Below the pieces are notes generated by a model. The model was not told the DNA's origin. It saw only the letters and a program-made list of their open reading frames with translations, and did no database searches. A stretch of 64,000 nucleotides of DNA from Curtobacterium herbarum (GTDB taxonomy: Bacteria > Actinomycetota > Actinomycetes > Actinomycetales > Microbacteriaceae): the NCBI RefSeq assembly GCF_016907335.1, contig NZ_JAFBBT010000001.1, forward strand, positions 2,542,001 through 2,606,000, given 5' to 3'. A program made the translations under genes and the position numbers. The stretch's first letter is position 1, and every line of letters begins with the position of its first letter. Of this stretch, positions 1-8,249 are shown one piece after another.

Positions 1-112
1 GTCGGACCCGCGGGGCGCCCCTGTGCGCGACGAGACGTGGGACCCGAACCACGCTACCGACCGCGTCCGGCGCCGGCGCGGACGGGGTGACCGTGGCCTC
101 CTGGGCGGTCAT
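1..112 (-). CDS. Glycerophosphodiester phosphodiesterase, N-terminal fragment
   Basis: Only the first 37 codons lie in the window. The ATG at 112 overlaps the TGA of the upstream ATPase gene (ATGA), so it is the last visible gene of the ABC operon. The predicted start of the mature domain reads LVAHRGAP, the N-terminal signature of the GDPD family, whose His-Arg contributes to the active site that cleaves glycerol-3-phosphate from deacylated phospholipid head groups. About 25 residues precede the motif and they do not look like a signal peptide, so a cytoplasmic enzyme is likely. The rest of the active site is outside the window, so the call rests on one motif plus operon context. Confidence 0.7.
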   Translation of the reverse strand, partial: MTAQEATVTPSAPAPDAVGSVVRVPRLVAHRGAPRVR

Positions 113-1185
113 CGTCCGGCCTCCACCAGCACGCCGTCGCGGTAGACGAGCACCGCGCCGAGCCGCACGCCGGTCTCGGTGCCGACCGCGGGTGGCGGGC
201 CGGTGACGAACGCCCGGAGTTCGGCGTCGCCAGCGTGGAGGACGAGCTCGGCGAAGTGCCCGCGCATCAGGACCCGGGACACGGTGGCGCGGACCGGGCC
301 GTCGTCGGTGAGCACGACCTCCTCGGGGCGGACGAGGACCTCGTCACCGTCGGTGGACGGGGCGACCACGCCGGCGAGGAACGCGCCCGCGACACGGCTC
401 GTGGCGCCGATGAACGACGCGACGAACCGGGTCGACGGTCTGGCGTAGAGGTCGGTGGGCGATGCGACCTGCTCGATCCGGCCGTCGTGCATCACGGCGA
501 TCCGGTCCGAGACACTGAGCGCCTCGTCCTGGTCGTGCGTGACGATGACGGTCGTGATGCCCAGACGCTGCTGGATGCGGCGGATCTCGTCGCGGACGCT
601 GACGCGGAGCTTGGCGTCGAGGTTCGACAGCGGCTCGTCGAGGAGCAGCACGTCGGGCTCCTGGACGATCGCACGGGCCAGGGCGACACGCTGCTGCTCG
701 CCGCCGGAGATCGCCGTCGGCTTCGACGTCGCGTGGTGGGTCAGGCCGACGAGCTCGAGTGCCTCGTGCACACGTCGGCGGGTCTCGGCCTTCGACACCC
801 GCCGGGTCCGCAGCGGGAACGCCACGTTCTGCGTCACCGTCATGTGCGGCCAGAGTGCGTAGTTCTGGAACACCATCGCACTCGGCCGGCGCTCCGGTCC
901 GAGGTCGGTCACGTCCGCACCGCCCATCGTCACGGTGCCGGCGTCGACGGGCAGGAAGCCGGCGACCATGCGGAGGGTGGTGGTCTTGCCGCAGCCGGAC
1001 GGGCCGAGCAGCGAGACGAGCTCGCCCTTCGCCACGTCGAGGTCGATGCCGGCGACGACGTCACGGCCGCCGAGGGACTTGGTCAGGCCCCGCAGGGCGA
1101 GTCCGCCGCCGGTCCGGTCGTCGGTGGGCCGGCCGACGGCCGGGAGGCTCGGTGCGGGGTCCGCGAGGAGCGTTGCGTCCGACAT
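109..1185 (-). CDS. ABC transporter ATP-binding protein (PotA/FbpC-type importer ATPase)
   Basis: A 358-residue ATPase energising the importer encoded just upstream. Visible motifs are Walker A (GPSGCGKTT), the Q-loop (FQNYALWPH), the signature (SGGEQQR), Walker B (VLLLDEP) and the H-loop (VTHDQDEA). These are followed by about 100 residues resembling the C-terminal TOBE-like regulatory fold of spermidine/iron/thiamine importer ATPases. The ATG at 1185 is 26 nt beyond the permease stop, and the stop overlaps the GDPD start. The substrate is not shown by the ATPase itself. The downstream GDPD suggests a phosphodiester or phosphonate-like compound; this is inference. Confidence 0.93.
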   Translation of the reverse strand: MSDATLLADPAPSLPAVGRPTDDRTGGGLALRGLTKSLGGRDVVAGIDLDVAKGELVSLLGPSGCGKTTTLRMVAGFLPVDAGTVTMGGADVTDLGPERRPSAMVFQNYALWPHMTVTQNVAFPLRTRRVSKAETRRRVHEALELVGLTHHATSKPTAISGGEQQRVALARAIVQEPDVLLLDEPLSNLDAKLRVSVRDEIRRIQQRLGITTVIVTHDQDEALSVSDRIAVMHDGRIEQVASPTDLYARPSTRFVASFIGATSRVAGAFLAGVVAPSTDGDEVLVRPEEVVLTDDGPVRATVSRVLMRGHFAELVLHAGDAELRAFVTGPPPAVGTETGVRLGAVLVYRDGVLVEAGR

Positions 1186-1211
1186 GGGGTCGCCTTTCGT
1201 GCTGCGTGTGG

Positions 1212-2024
1212 TCATCGGATCTGGAACCCGTCCGCCAGACGGCCGCCCATGATGTGCTTGCGGGCGAGGGTCATGAGCACCACCGACGGGATGCTCAGCG
1301 CGATCGCGAAGACCGCCGACACCTGGCGTGGCGAGTTGAGGACGAGCGAGTACATCGCCGTCGGCATGGTCATGTAGGCCGGGGCGCCGACCAGGTAGGT
1401 GCCCTGGGCCTCGTCGAACGACGCCAGGAAGCTCATCACCATCGCGACGAGGATGCCCGGCCAGGCGATCGGGAACGTCACCGACCAGAACGTGCGCCAG
1501 CGGCCGGCTCCGGCGTCGCGTGCGGCCTCCTCGAGCGACCGCGGCACGGCCGAGAACGCCGCCGCGGGCAGCCACGTCATGAACACGACGCAGCCGAGGA
1601 CGTGGACGATGAGGATGCCCGTGACCGTGTTCATCAGGTCCAGCGCCGTGAACATCGCCGACATCGTGACGAACAGCCCCATCTTCGGGAAGGCGTTGGT
1701 CGCGAACAGGCCGACCAGCACCACCCGGCGCCCGGGGAACTCGATGCGGCTGATCGCCCAGGCGGCCGGCAGGCAGACCACCGCGGCGATGAGGACCGTC
1801 AGCGGGGCGAGCACGAGCGAGTTCTGCACGGCGACCGCGAGCGAGGGGTCCTGGAACACGGTCCCCCACCACTTCAGCGTCCACCCGTCGGGCAGCAGGT
1901 CGGGGTACGTCCAGCTCGTGGCGAAGGCCCGGACGGCGAGCCAGAGCAGCGGGCCGGCGATGAACACGGCCAGGACGACGGCGGTCGCCCAGACCAGGGC
2001 GGTGCCGGTGAGACGCTTGATCAT
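1212..2024 (-). CDS. ABC transporter permease, second subunit (binding-protein-dependent, ThiP/PotC type)
   Basis: A 270-residue inner-membrane permease with about six hydrophobic segments, starting with an N-terminal anchor rich in V/A/L. The EAA loop that contacts the ATPase is visible as EEAARDAGAGRW at about two thirds of the length. The ATG at 2024 overlaps the TGA of the first permease (ATGA), so I take that start rather than a longer frame. It should form a heterodimeric channel with the 2021-3043 product. The family covers polyamine, iron, thiamine and 2-aminoethylphosphonate importers, so sequence alone does not give the substrate. Confidence 0.9.
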   Translation of the reverse strand: MIKRLTGTALVWATAVVLAVFIAGPLLWLAVRAFATSWTYPDLLPDGWTLKWWGTVFQDPSLAVAVQNSLVLAPLTVLIAAVVCLPAAWAISRIEFPGRRVVLVGLFATNAFPKMGLFVTMSAMFTALDLMNTVTGILIVHVLGCVVFMTWLPAAAFSAVPRSLEEAARDAGAGRWRTFWSVTFPIAWPGILVAMVMSFLASFDEAQGTYLVGAPAYMTMPTAMYSLVLNSPRQVSAVFAIALSIPSVVLMTLARKHIMGGRLADGFQIR

Positions 2025-3043
2025 CGCTGTCCCTTCCCGAGTTCGCGGGCGTTGGAGCGCACGGTGGACCGCAGGTACAGGACACTGGCGGCCGCGGCGA
2101 ACGCGAACACGATGAACGCCATGGCGGTGGACTGCTGCGGGCGGTTGTACGACTGGAAGTACTTGGAGATGTCGACGCCGAGCATCGACGGGGCGTTCGG
2201 ACCGGTGAAGTACGGCACGGTGAACGACCCGAGCACACCGATCACGGTGAACGTCGTCGCGATGACCATCGGCGTCGCGGCCATCGGCAGGAGCACCTGC
2301 CAGACGACGCGCCACGTGCTCGCACCCGCGTCACGTGCGGCCTCGATCAGGGCGTCGGGTGTGCCCTGCAGTGCTCCGGCGATCATCAGCACGGCGAACG
2401 GCAGACTCGTCCAGACGCTGCCGAAGACGACCGCGACGAGCGTGTAGCCCCACACCGGCACGTCGATGCCCACCTGGGCACCGGCGCTCCGCAGGAACCC
2501 CTGCGCGTCGGTGAAGGTCAGGATCGACCAGCTGGCGATCACGACCGGGACGAAGATCGGCACGACGGCGAGCACGCTGAGCGTCCGGCCGAGGAACCCG
2601 CCGCGCAGCCGGAGGATCACGGCGATGAGCACCGCGAGCGCGATCGTCAGCCCGGTCGAGGCGAGCGTCACCCCGATCGTGGCGCCGAGGTCGCGGAGGA
2701 ACGTCGGGTTGCCGAGCAGGGTGCCGTACACCGCGAACGAGAACCCGCTGACGGTGTCCTGACCGATGTCGGCGAGCGCCTGGTTCAGGCCGCCGGTGAA
2801 CCCGAGGCTGAACAGCGCCGCGTTGACCACCGGCACGCCGACGAACAGCACGACGACCAGCACCGGAGCGGTGACGAGCGCGAGGCCCTGGACGCGCCGA
2901 CGGCGTTCGAGCCGCTGCTGGGTGGTGCGCTGCCCGGTCGGCCCGCTGCCGCGGGCCGGGGACGGGACGGGCGGGAGGCCCGTGGCGGAGTCACCACGGG
3001 CCTCCCGGTCGAGCGCCGGGCCGTTCGGGACGGTCTGGGTCAC
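2021..3043 (-). CDS. ABC transporter permease, first subunit
   Basis: A 340-residue permease with a roughly 45-residue hydrophilic Pro/Arg-rich N-terminus, then about six membrane segments and an EAA loop (IEAARDAGASTW). The GTG start at 3043 overlaps the TGA of the binding-protein gene (GTGA). No other in-frame start lies between it and the first membrane segment, so the start is fairly secure. Codons 13-24 coincide with a perfect 14-bp inverted repeat (2972-3007) that matches a stand-alone terminator elsewhere in the window. This unusual placement could lower permease expression relative to the binding protein. Confidence 0.9.
   Translation of the reverse strand: MTQTVPNGPALDREARGDSATGLPPVPSPARGSGPTGQRTTQQRLERRRRVQGLALVTAPVLVVVLFVGVPVVNAALFSLGFTGGLNQALADIGQDTVSGFSFAVYGTLLGNPTFLRDLGATIGVTLASTGLTIALAVLIAVILRLRGGFLGRTLSVLAVVPIFVPVVIASWSILTFTDAQGFLRSAGAQVGIDVPVWGYTLVAVVFGSVWTSLPFAVLMIAGALQGTPDALIEAARDAGASTWRVVWQVLLPMAATPMVIATTFTVIGVLGSFTVPYFTGPNAPSMLGVDISKYFQSYNRPQQSTAMAFIVFAFAAAASVLYLRSTVRSNARELGKGQR
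2972..3007 (-). other. Terminator-like hairpin inside the permease 5' coding region
   Basis: Two perfect 14-nt arms (2972-2985 and 2994-3007) around an 8-nt loop. The arms are identical to the inner arms of the hairpin at 11381-11420 that follows gatB. This copy lies 37-72 nt into the permease ORF, just after the binding-protein stop codon. It may act as an mRNA processing, stability or attenuation element; this is inference. Confidence 0.75.
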
Positions 3044-4197
3044 TGCGGGACCTTCGCGTCCCACGCCGCGTTCATGTCGGCGGCGAACTCGCTCTGGAAG
3101 CCGAGGCGGAGCTTCGTCGGGTCCGCCTTCGAGAACTGCTCGGCGACGCTCGACGGCAGCGAGCTGAGCGGGATGACCGGGTAGCCGGACACGGCCTGGG
3201 CGACGAGCTGCTGGCCCTTCGACGACAGGACGAAGTCGGCGAGTTCCTCGGCGGCCTGCTTCTTGGCCTTCGGCTCGGTCTTCGGGATGCCGAGGTAGCT
3301 CGCGCTGCCCGTGAACGACGGGTCGGAGATCTGCGTGAACGCGACGTCCTTGCCGATCGTGCCGGCCTTCTGCGCGGTGATGAACTGGTCGCTCCACACC
3401 GGGGCCATCTGGATCTGGCCGGAGCCGAGCATCTGCAGCACCTGGTCGTTGCCGTTCGGGTAGACGCCCTTCTGGTACGTCGACGGGCCGAGGTCCTTGA
3501 GCGCCGCGAAGCCCTTGTCCCACTTCGACTCGAGCGACTTGTCGTACGTCGTCTGCATCGTGGTCTGCTCGTGCTCGGACAGGTACTTCGCCAGGACCGT
3601 CATCACGAACGCGCCGCCCGAGCCACCGGAGGACGGCGAGTTGTAGGCGAACTGGCCCGGGTTCGCCTTGATCCAGGCCATCAGGTCGTCGAGGGTCTTC
3701 GGCGGGTCGGTGACCTTCTTCGTGTCGTAGGCGAGCAGCACGCTCGAGGCGCGGTACGGGATCGCCCGGTCGCCGCCCTGCTGCTTCGTCGCCGCGGGGA
3801 CGTGCGCCAGGTTCGGGATCGCGCTGTCGTCGATCTTCGCCATCAGGCCGGCCTTGCCCGCGGTGGTGACGAAGCCGGCGTCGACCAGGTCGTAGGCCAC
3901 GGTCTTGTTCGCCTTGACCGCGGTCGCCAGGTTCGCCTGGGTCTGCGCGTCGTGCTCGCCGTGCAGGTCGATGCTGGTGTGGACCGAGATCTTCGGGTGC
4001 ATCTTCTCGAAGGCGGGGATGAGCGACTTGTCCCAGAGGTCCTGGACGTTGGTGTCGCCGCTGATGAACACGGTCAGGCTCGTCGAGCCGGCGGGCTCGT
4101 CGGCGTCGTTGGAGGCGTTCGCGCTCTGGACGCAGCCGGAGAGGGCGATGGATGCGGCGGCCGCGATGGCGACGCCGGCGAGGACTCGGGTCTTCAC
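3040..4197 (-). CDS. ABC transporter substrate-binding lipoprotein (family 1 solute-binding)
   Basis: A 385-residue secreted lipoprotein that captures the substrate for the two permeases downstream. The N-terminus is a typical lipoprotein signal with lipobox LSGC about 24 residues in, after an Ala-rich hydrophobic stretch. The body resembles family 1 extracellular solute-binding proteins (YnjB/ThiB/polyamine-like), with a hinge-type segment near IPYRASSVLLAYD. The GTG at 4197 is preceded by AGGAG at good spacing. It is the first gene of the operon and faces the divergent LacI gene, with a palindromic operator about 50 bp upstream. Substrate unknown; the downstream GDPD hints at glycerophosphodiester-like compounds. 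Confidence 0.92.
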   Translation of the reverse strand: MKTRVLAGVAIAAAASIALSGCVQSANASNDADEPAGSTSLTVFISGDTNVQDLWDKSLIPAFEKMHPKISVHTSIDLHGEHDAQTQANLATAVKANKTVAYDLVDAGFVTTAGKAGLMAKIDDSAIPNLAHVPAATKQQGGDRAIPYRASSVLLAYDTKKVTDPPKTLDDLMAWIKANPGQFAYNSPSSGGSGGAFVMTVLAKYLSEHEQTTMQTTYDKSLESKWDKGFAALKDLGPSTYQKGVYPNGNDQVLQMLGSGQIQMAPVWSDQFITAQKAGTIGKDVAFTQISDPSFTGSASYLGIPKTEPKAKKQAAEELADFVLSSKGQQLVAQAVSGYPVIPLSSLPSSVAEQFSKADPTKLRLGFQSEFAADMNAAWDAKVPQ

Positions 4198-4245
4198 GTC
4201 GGAGGTCTCCTGGTTCGTGGGGGCAGTGCTCGGAGGGGGGAGAGG

Positions 4246-4263
4246 TGTGGGAACGTTCCCGCA
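4246..4263. promoter_or_regulatory. LacI-family operator
   Basis: The core gggaacgttccc (4249-4260) is a perfect 12-bp palindrome, extended outward by matching tg/ca pairs with one mismatch. The central CG flanked by symmetric half sites is typical of LacI-family operators. It lies between the binding-protein gene and the divergent LacI gene. Confidence 0.75.
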
Positions 4264-4446
4264 CCGGGGTCGAGTGTGGTGCGGTCCGGTGAACTCCAGG
4301 TACCGCGCTCGTCGCCATCGGGTGAACTCCGGGCGGCCGGATGCACGGGCGTGTCTGAGCGGTCGGCGAACCGTCCACCCGGGCTGCTGCGAGGATGGCC
4401 AGATGCTCCTCCTCCACCCGGCGACGACGGCTGCAGCGGTGGCCGC

Positions 4447-5460
4447 GTGAACGGCGGACGCGGTACCCAACCGACGATCGTCGACGTCGCCGCCCGCGCA
4501 GGCGTGTCGAAGTCCGCGGTCAGCCGGGTCCTGTCCGGCACCGGGCGGTACTCCGACGAGACCCGCGAACGTGTCGAGCGGGCCGCGGCCGAGCTCGGCT
4601 ACGTCGCCAACGCCATGGCACGAGGACTGGTCAGCGGTCGGACGCACACGATCGGCATGCTCATGCGGGACGCGTCCTCGATGGTCTACACCGCACTGCA
4701 CGCCGTGATGGAGCGCCGCGCCTCCGAGCTCGGATACCGCGTCGTCACGACCACGGGCGTCGGGCGGGTCGAGGACGAGAAGTCCGCGCTCGCCGCACTG
4801 GTCTCGATGCGCGTCGACGGGCTCGTGGTCTGCAGCGGCCTGATGCCCGCGTCCGAGATCGCCGACTTCGCCCCGCGCATCGCCACGGTCGTCGCCGGCC
4901 GCCCGGAGCTGCACCCCGCACTGTCGAGCGTGTACTGCGACGAGGTCGACGGCGGCGCGGTCATCGCGGACACCGTCGCCGACGCCGGGCACACCGCGGT
5001 CGTCGTCCTCACCGTGCCGGTCGGGGACGCGATCACCCAGCACGCCCGATCGCGGGCGATGGTCGAGCGCCTCCGAGCACGCGGTACCCGGGTCATCGAC
5101 ATCGACGCGAGCTTCGTGCGACCACCCGAGGACCTGGCAGCCGACGTGGTCGACGTCATGCGCGAGTCCGGCACCACCGCGGTGATGTGCCCGACGGACC
5201 GGCTCATGCTCGACCTGTGCGGAGCCCTCGCCCGCCGCGGCGTCCGGGTCCCCGAGGACGTCTCGGTGACCGGGTTCGACGGCGTCCACCCGCTCGCGGA
5301 CGACTGGATCGGGTTCACGACGTTCGCGCAGCCGATCGACCGCATCGGCCGCGAGGCGATCGACCTCGTCGTCGCCCGCATCGACGACCCCGCCAGTGCG
5401 GTCGAACACCGCTCGCTCCGTGGCACGGTGGTGCCCGGTCGGACGCTCCGGCGGGCCTGA
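4447..5460 (+). CDS. LacI-family transcriptional regulator of the adjacent ABC operon
   Basis: A 337-residue repressor-type protein. Residues 8-55 carry the LacI helix-turn-helix and hinge helix (TIVDVAARAGVSKSAVSRVL), followed by a periplasmic-binding-protein-like effector domain ending in GFDGVHPLADD and a C-terminal FAQPIDRIG segment typical of the family. It is divergent from the binding-protein gene with a palindromic operator between, so local and probably autogenous control is likely. The GTG start has no strong Shine-Dalgarno sequence; no alternative in-frame start fits the HTH spacing better. The effector is unknown, presumably the transported compound. Confidence 0.93.
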   Translation: MNGGRGTQPTIVDVAARAGVSKSAVSRVLSGTGRYSDETRERVERAAAELGYVANAMARGLVSGRTHTIGMLMRDASSMVYTALHAVMERRASELGYRVVTTTGVGRVEDEKSALAALVSMRVDGLVVCSGLMPASEIADFAPRIATVVAGRPELHPALSSVYCDEVDGGAVIADTVADAGHTAVVVLTVPVGDAITQHARSRAMVERLRARGTRVIDIDASFVRPPEDLAADVVDVMRESGTTAVMCPTDRLMLDLCGALARRGVRVPEDVSVTGFDGVHPLADDWIGFTTFAQPIDRIGREAIDLVVARIDDPASAVEHRSLRGTVVPGRTLRRA

Positions 5461-5558
5461 GTCGCGGTGCCGGCGGGGCCGTGGTTCCGGCGGAGCCTGC
5501 TTCCGTGGAGCTGAGTGCGGCGCAGCCCGGCCCAGCCCGGGCCTGCGAGGATGGTGCC

Positions 5559-5987
5559 GTGAAGACTCGTACCTGGGGTTGGCTCGCCGCCGTCATCGAC
5601 GTCGTGCTCATCGTGGCGTTCGCCGTCATCGGACGCTCGTCACACGGCGAGGCGTTCGCGCCGCTCGGACTCTGGACGACCGCGTACCCGTTCCTGGCCG
5701 GCTGGGCCATCGCGTACGTGACCTCCGGAGCGTGGTCGCGGCCGCTCGCGATCTGGCCGACCGGTGTCGTCGCGTGGATCCTGACCGTGTTCGTCGGCAT
5801 GGCGATCCGGGTCGCGACCGGGCAGGGGGTCGTCGACGGCAACCCGCTACCGATCTCGTTCGTGATCGTGGCGACGATCGTGCTCGGGGTGTTCCTGGTC
5901 GGCTGGCGGCTCCTCGCCCGGCTCGTGCTGCGGATCCGGTCCGGTCGGCGGACGGCCGACGCCCCGGGCGCCGGCGACGCCCGGTAG
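5559..5987 (+). CDS. DUF3054 family membrane protein
   Basis: A 142-residue integral membrane protein with about four hydrophobic segments and a basic tail. The N-terminal VDVVLIVAFAVIGR-like stretch followed by SHGE is characteristic of DUF3054, a small actinobacterial family of unknown function. The GTG at 5559 follows GAGGAT at a spacing that could be either a Shine-Dalgarno sequence or a weak -10 for a leaderless message. It is followed 8 bp later by another small membrane protein gene on the same strand, so the two are probably co-transcribed. No catalytic motif is visible. Confidence 0.8.
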   Translation: MKTRTWGWLAAVIDVVLIVAFAVIGRSSHGEAFAPLGLWTTAYPFLAGWAIAYVTSGAWSRPLAIWPTGVVAWILTVFVGMAIRVATGQGVVDGNPLPISFVIVATIVLGVFLVGWRLLARLVLRIRSGRRTADAPGAGDAR

Positions 5988-5995
5988 GGACCACG

Positions 5996-6337
5996 ATGCA
6001 CATCCCCGACGGGCAGTACCGACCCCGTCCCGTCCAACTGGTGGTGGCGACGGCGCTCCTGGCGTCGGCGACCGGAGTCCTGCTGGTCCTCTGGCTGGTC
6101 ATGTGGCTCCCCGTGCTCCTGTCCGGAGCAGCCACGTCCCTCTTCGCCTGGCCCCTGGTCCTGGTCCTCGCGGTGGCCCCCTGGTGCGCCGTCATCGCCG
6201 CGCTCGTCCTCGGCCTGGTCGCGCGCAGCGAGCAACCGACTGCGTCCGCGGACGCCGTGATCGGCATCAGCGTGATCCTCGTCCTGGTGGTTCCGGCAGC
6301 GCTCTGGTTCGGTGTTCCGGCGCTGCTCGTGACGTGA
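5996..6337 (+). CDS. Small membrane protein of unknown function
   Basis: A 113-residue protein with three long hydrophobic segments separated by short loops, preceded by about 15 polar residues. I do not recognise a family. The ATG at 5996 lies 8 bp after the DUF3054 stop, with a weak GGGA upstream, so translational coupling is likely. Codon usage matches the neighbours (G/C at third positions), which supports a real gene. The pairing with DUF3054 may mean a shared membrane role; that is inference only. Confidence 0.65.
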   Translation: MHIPDGQYRPRPVQLVVATALLASATGVLLVLWLVMWLPVLLSGAATSLFAWPLVLVLAVAPWCAVIAALVLGLVARSEQPTASADAVIGISVILVLVVPAALWFGVPALLVT

Positions 6338-6407
6338 CCGAGTAGGTCCGGTCGACACCCCGGCGTCCTGACCGTGCGACGGCTCCAGGAGGTGCGCGGC
6401 CCGTCCG

Positions 6408-7061
6408 CTAGAACAGGCCGCCGCGCGGACCCTCGTCGGGTCCGTCGAGCCCGCGGAACATGTCCGACACCAGGGCGGCGATCTGCGGTTCGACGAGCCG
6501 CTCGACCGCTTCCGCGATGCGCTCCCGGTGGTCGAGCAGCGCCAGGCACACGGCCGTGCCGGTCGAGCGCGCACACTCGTCGGACAGCTCGATCTCGTGG
6601 CGGAGGGCGGCCTTCGCCTCCTCCGACAGGGGCTCGCGGGGTTCCGGCGCCGAGGCCCCGGTACCCGCCAGCTCCCCGAGCGTGAACAGGAACGGCTCCC
6701 CCGGCTCCGGCTGCGGGTCGACGTCCAGGCCCTGGAACTCCGGCGACAGCCCGTCGGCCGGCTGGTAGCCCGCGCGCCGCTTGTGTGCCGCGGCCCGCTC
6801 GAGCTCACGCTGCAGCAGCGGCAGGTTCTTCGCGGTGTAGTCGTCGACGGCGTCCTCGACGATGGCCGACATCCGGCCGATCAGCGCGTGCTGGACCGGG
6901 TGCGGCACGTCGGGTCCGAACCCGGCAGCGGCGGCGACCGGGGAACCGGTGCAGCGCCGGCAGATGCGGGTCCGCGGGCGGGCCGTGCCGATCTGCCAGC
7001 GGGGCAGCCAGCGCAGCCACACGTCGACGGCGTTCCGCACGCGTCCGTCGATGCCGTCCAT
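6408..7061 (-). CDS. Hypothetical protein, unknown family
   Basis: A 217-residue soluble, acidic protein. An N-terminal basic part contains two closely spaced cysteines (RICRRCTGS at about residue 33), then a helical region (IVEDAVDDYTAKNLPLLQRE), a Pro/Glu-rich linker and a C-terminal helical region. I do not recognise it. The ATG at 7061 sits 6 nt downstream of a TACGCT -10 hexamer, so it is probably a leaderless monocistronic gene. The two cysteines could bind a metal or pair with the later cysteines (about 165 and 174), but no known zinc motif is complete. Confidence 0.65.
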   Translation of the reverse strand: MDGIDGRVRNAVDVWLRWLPRWQIGTARPRTRICRRCTGSPVAAAAGFGPDVPHPVQHALIGRMSAIVEDAVDDYTAKNLPLLQRELERAAAHKRRAGYQPADGLSPEFQGLDVDPQPEPGEPFLFTLGELAGTGASAPEPREPLSEEAKAALRHEIELSDECARSTGTAVCLALLDHRERIAEAVERLVEPQIAALVSDMFRGLDGPDEGPRGGLF

Positions 7062-7067
7062 CCTGCA

Positions 7068-7073
7068 AGCGTA
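7068..7073 (-). promoter_or_regulatory. -10 element for the 6408-7061 gene
   Basis: TACGCT on the minus strand, 6 nt before the ATG; implies a leaderless transcript. Confidence 0.5.
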
Positions 7074-7239
7074 GGCGGCGCGCCCGGGATCCGACCCGAG
7101 GCTCGGTGCAGCGGACAGAACTCGGCGGATGTGGCACGGAATCTGTCCGCCTGGCCGAGGCTCGGCGCCGGCGCGGCGGCGGGCCGCGCGGGCCGCGCGG
7201 GCGCGGCCGCAGCCGGGCGGGAGGCTCGGGGCGCGGCCG

Positions 7240-8169
7240 TCAGGCGGGCTCGGTCACGAAGTCGATGAGCTCTTCGACGCGCCCGAGCAGCTCCGGCTCG
7301 AGGTCGGCGAACGTGCGCACCTGGCCGAGGATCCGCTGCCACGCCCGGGCGATGTCGGCCTGCTCGGCGTGCGGCCACCCGAGCGCCTGGCAGATGCCGG
7401 CCTTCCACTCGATCGACCGCGGGATCGTCGGCCACGCCGGCAGTCCGACCCGCGCGGGCTTCACCGACTGCCACACATCGACGAACGGGTGCCCGACCAC
7501 GAGGACGTGCGCACCCCACTTCCCGTGCATCACGGCGTCGGCGAAGCGGGACTCCTTCGAGCCCGGCACGAGGTGGTCGACCAGGACGCCGACACGGCGC
7601 TCCCGGGTCGGCCGGAAGTCGTCGAGCACGTCGGCCAGGTTGTCGACGCCGGACAGCTCCTCGACGACGACCCCCTCGACGCGGAGGTCGGCACCCCACA
7701 CCTTCTCGACGAGTTCGGCGTCGTGCTTGCCCTCGACCATGATCCGGCTCGGCAGGGCCACGCGGGCGCGCTGCTGCTCGACGGCGAACGACCCGGACGC
7801 GGTGCGGAGGCGACCGCCGTCGGACGCGTGCCGGACCGCCGGGGCCGCACCGGGCCTCCCGGCCGTCGTCGTGGACCGGGCCGGCGGGGCGGAGGCGGCG
7901 GACCGACCGACCGGTGCCTGCGGGCGGCTCAGGGTGACGAGTTCGCCCTCGAGCAGGAACTGGCCGACGAAGGGGAAGGCGCGGACGCGGCCCTTCCAGT
8001 CCTCGAGCGCGACGTTGCCGGCCTCGAGCCCGACCACGGCGCCGGCCCAGCCGGAGTCCGGGTCCTCGAGCACCATGTCGCGCTCGAGCGGCACCTGCCG
8101 CACCTTCTGCACACCCCGCGAGCGCCAGTCGCCCGAGAGCACGTCACTGCCGTACCGGTCCTCGTCCAC
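7240..8169 (-). CDS. DUF3097 family protein
   Basis: A 309-residue cytoplasmic protein. The N-terminus MDEDRYGSDVL, the central IMVEGKHDAELVEKVWG and the segment LVDHLVPGSKESRF are hallmarks of DUF3097, an actinobacterial family of unknown function. The acidic motifs resemble a Toprim-like nucleotidyl/nuclease core (E in VEGKHD and a later DH pair), so a nucleic-acid role is possible but unproven. I chose the GTG at 8169 because a TACGCT -10 lies 7 nt upstream and the protein then begins at the conserved DRYGSDVL. Longer starts up to 8259 would run into the divergent dehydrogenase gene. Confidence 0.85.
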   Translation of the reverse strand: MDEDRYGSDVLSGDWRSRGVQKVRQVPLERDMVLEDPDSGWAGAVVGLEAGNVALEDWKGRVRAFPFVGQFLLEGELVTLSRPQAPVGRSAASAPPARSTTTAGRPGAAPAVRHASDGGRLRTASGSFAVEQQRARVALPSRIMVEGKHDAELVEKVWGADLRVEGVVVEELSGVDNLADVLDDFRPTRERRVGVLVDHLVPGSKESRFADAVMHGKWGAHVLVVGHPFVDVWQSVKPARVGLPAWPTIPRSIEWKAGICQALGWPHAEQADIARAWQRILGQVRTFADLEPELLGRVEELIDFVTEPA

Positions 8170-8176
8170 CCGCACG

Positions 8177-8182
8177 AGCGTA
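8177..8182 (-). promoter_or_regulatory. -10 element for the DUF3097 gene
   Basis: TACGCT on the minus strand, 7 nt before the GTG at 8169; decides the start. Confidence 0.55.
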
Positions 8183-8249
8183 CTGTCGACGGGCGTCCGG
8201 ACAACGTCGACCGGCCGGTCCCCCATCATCCCGACGGAAGGCACACCCC

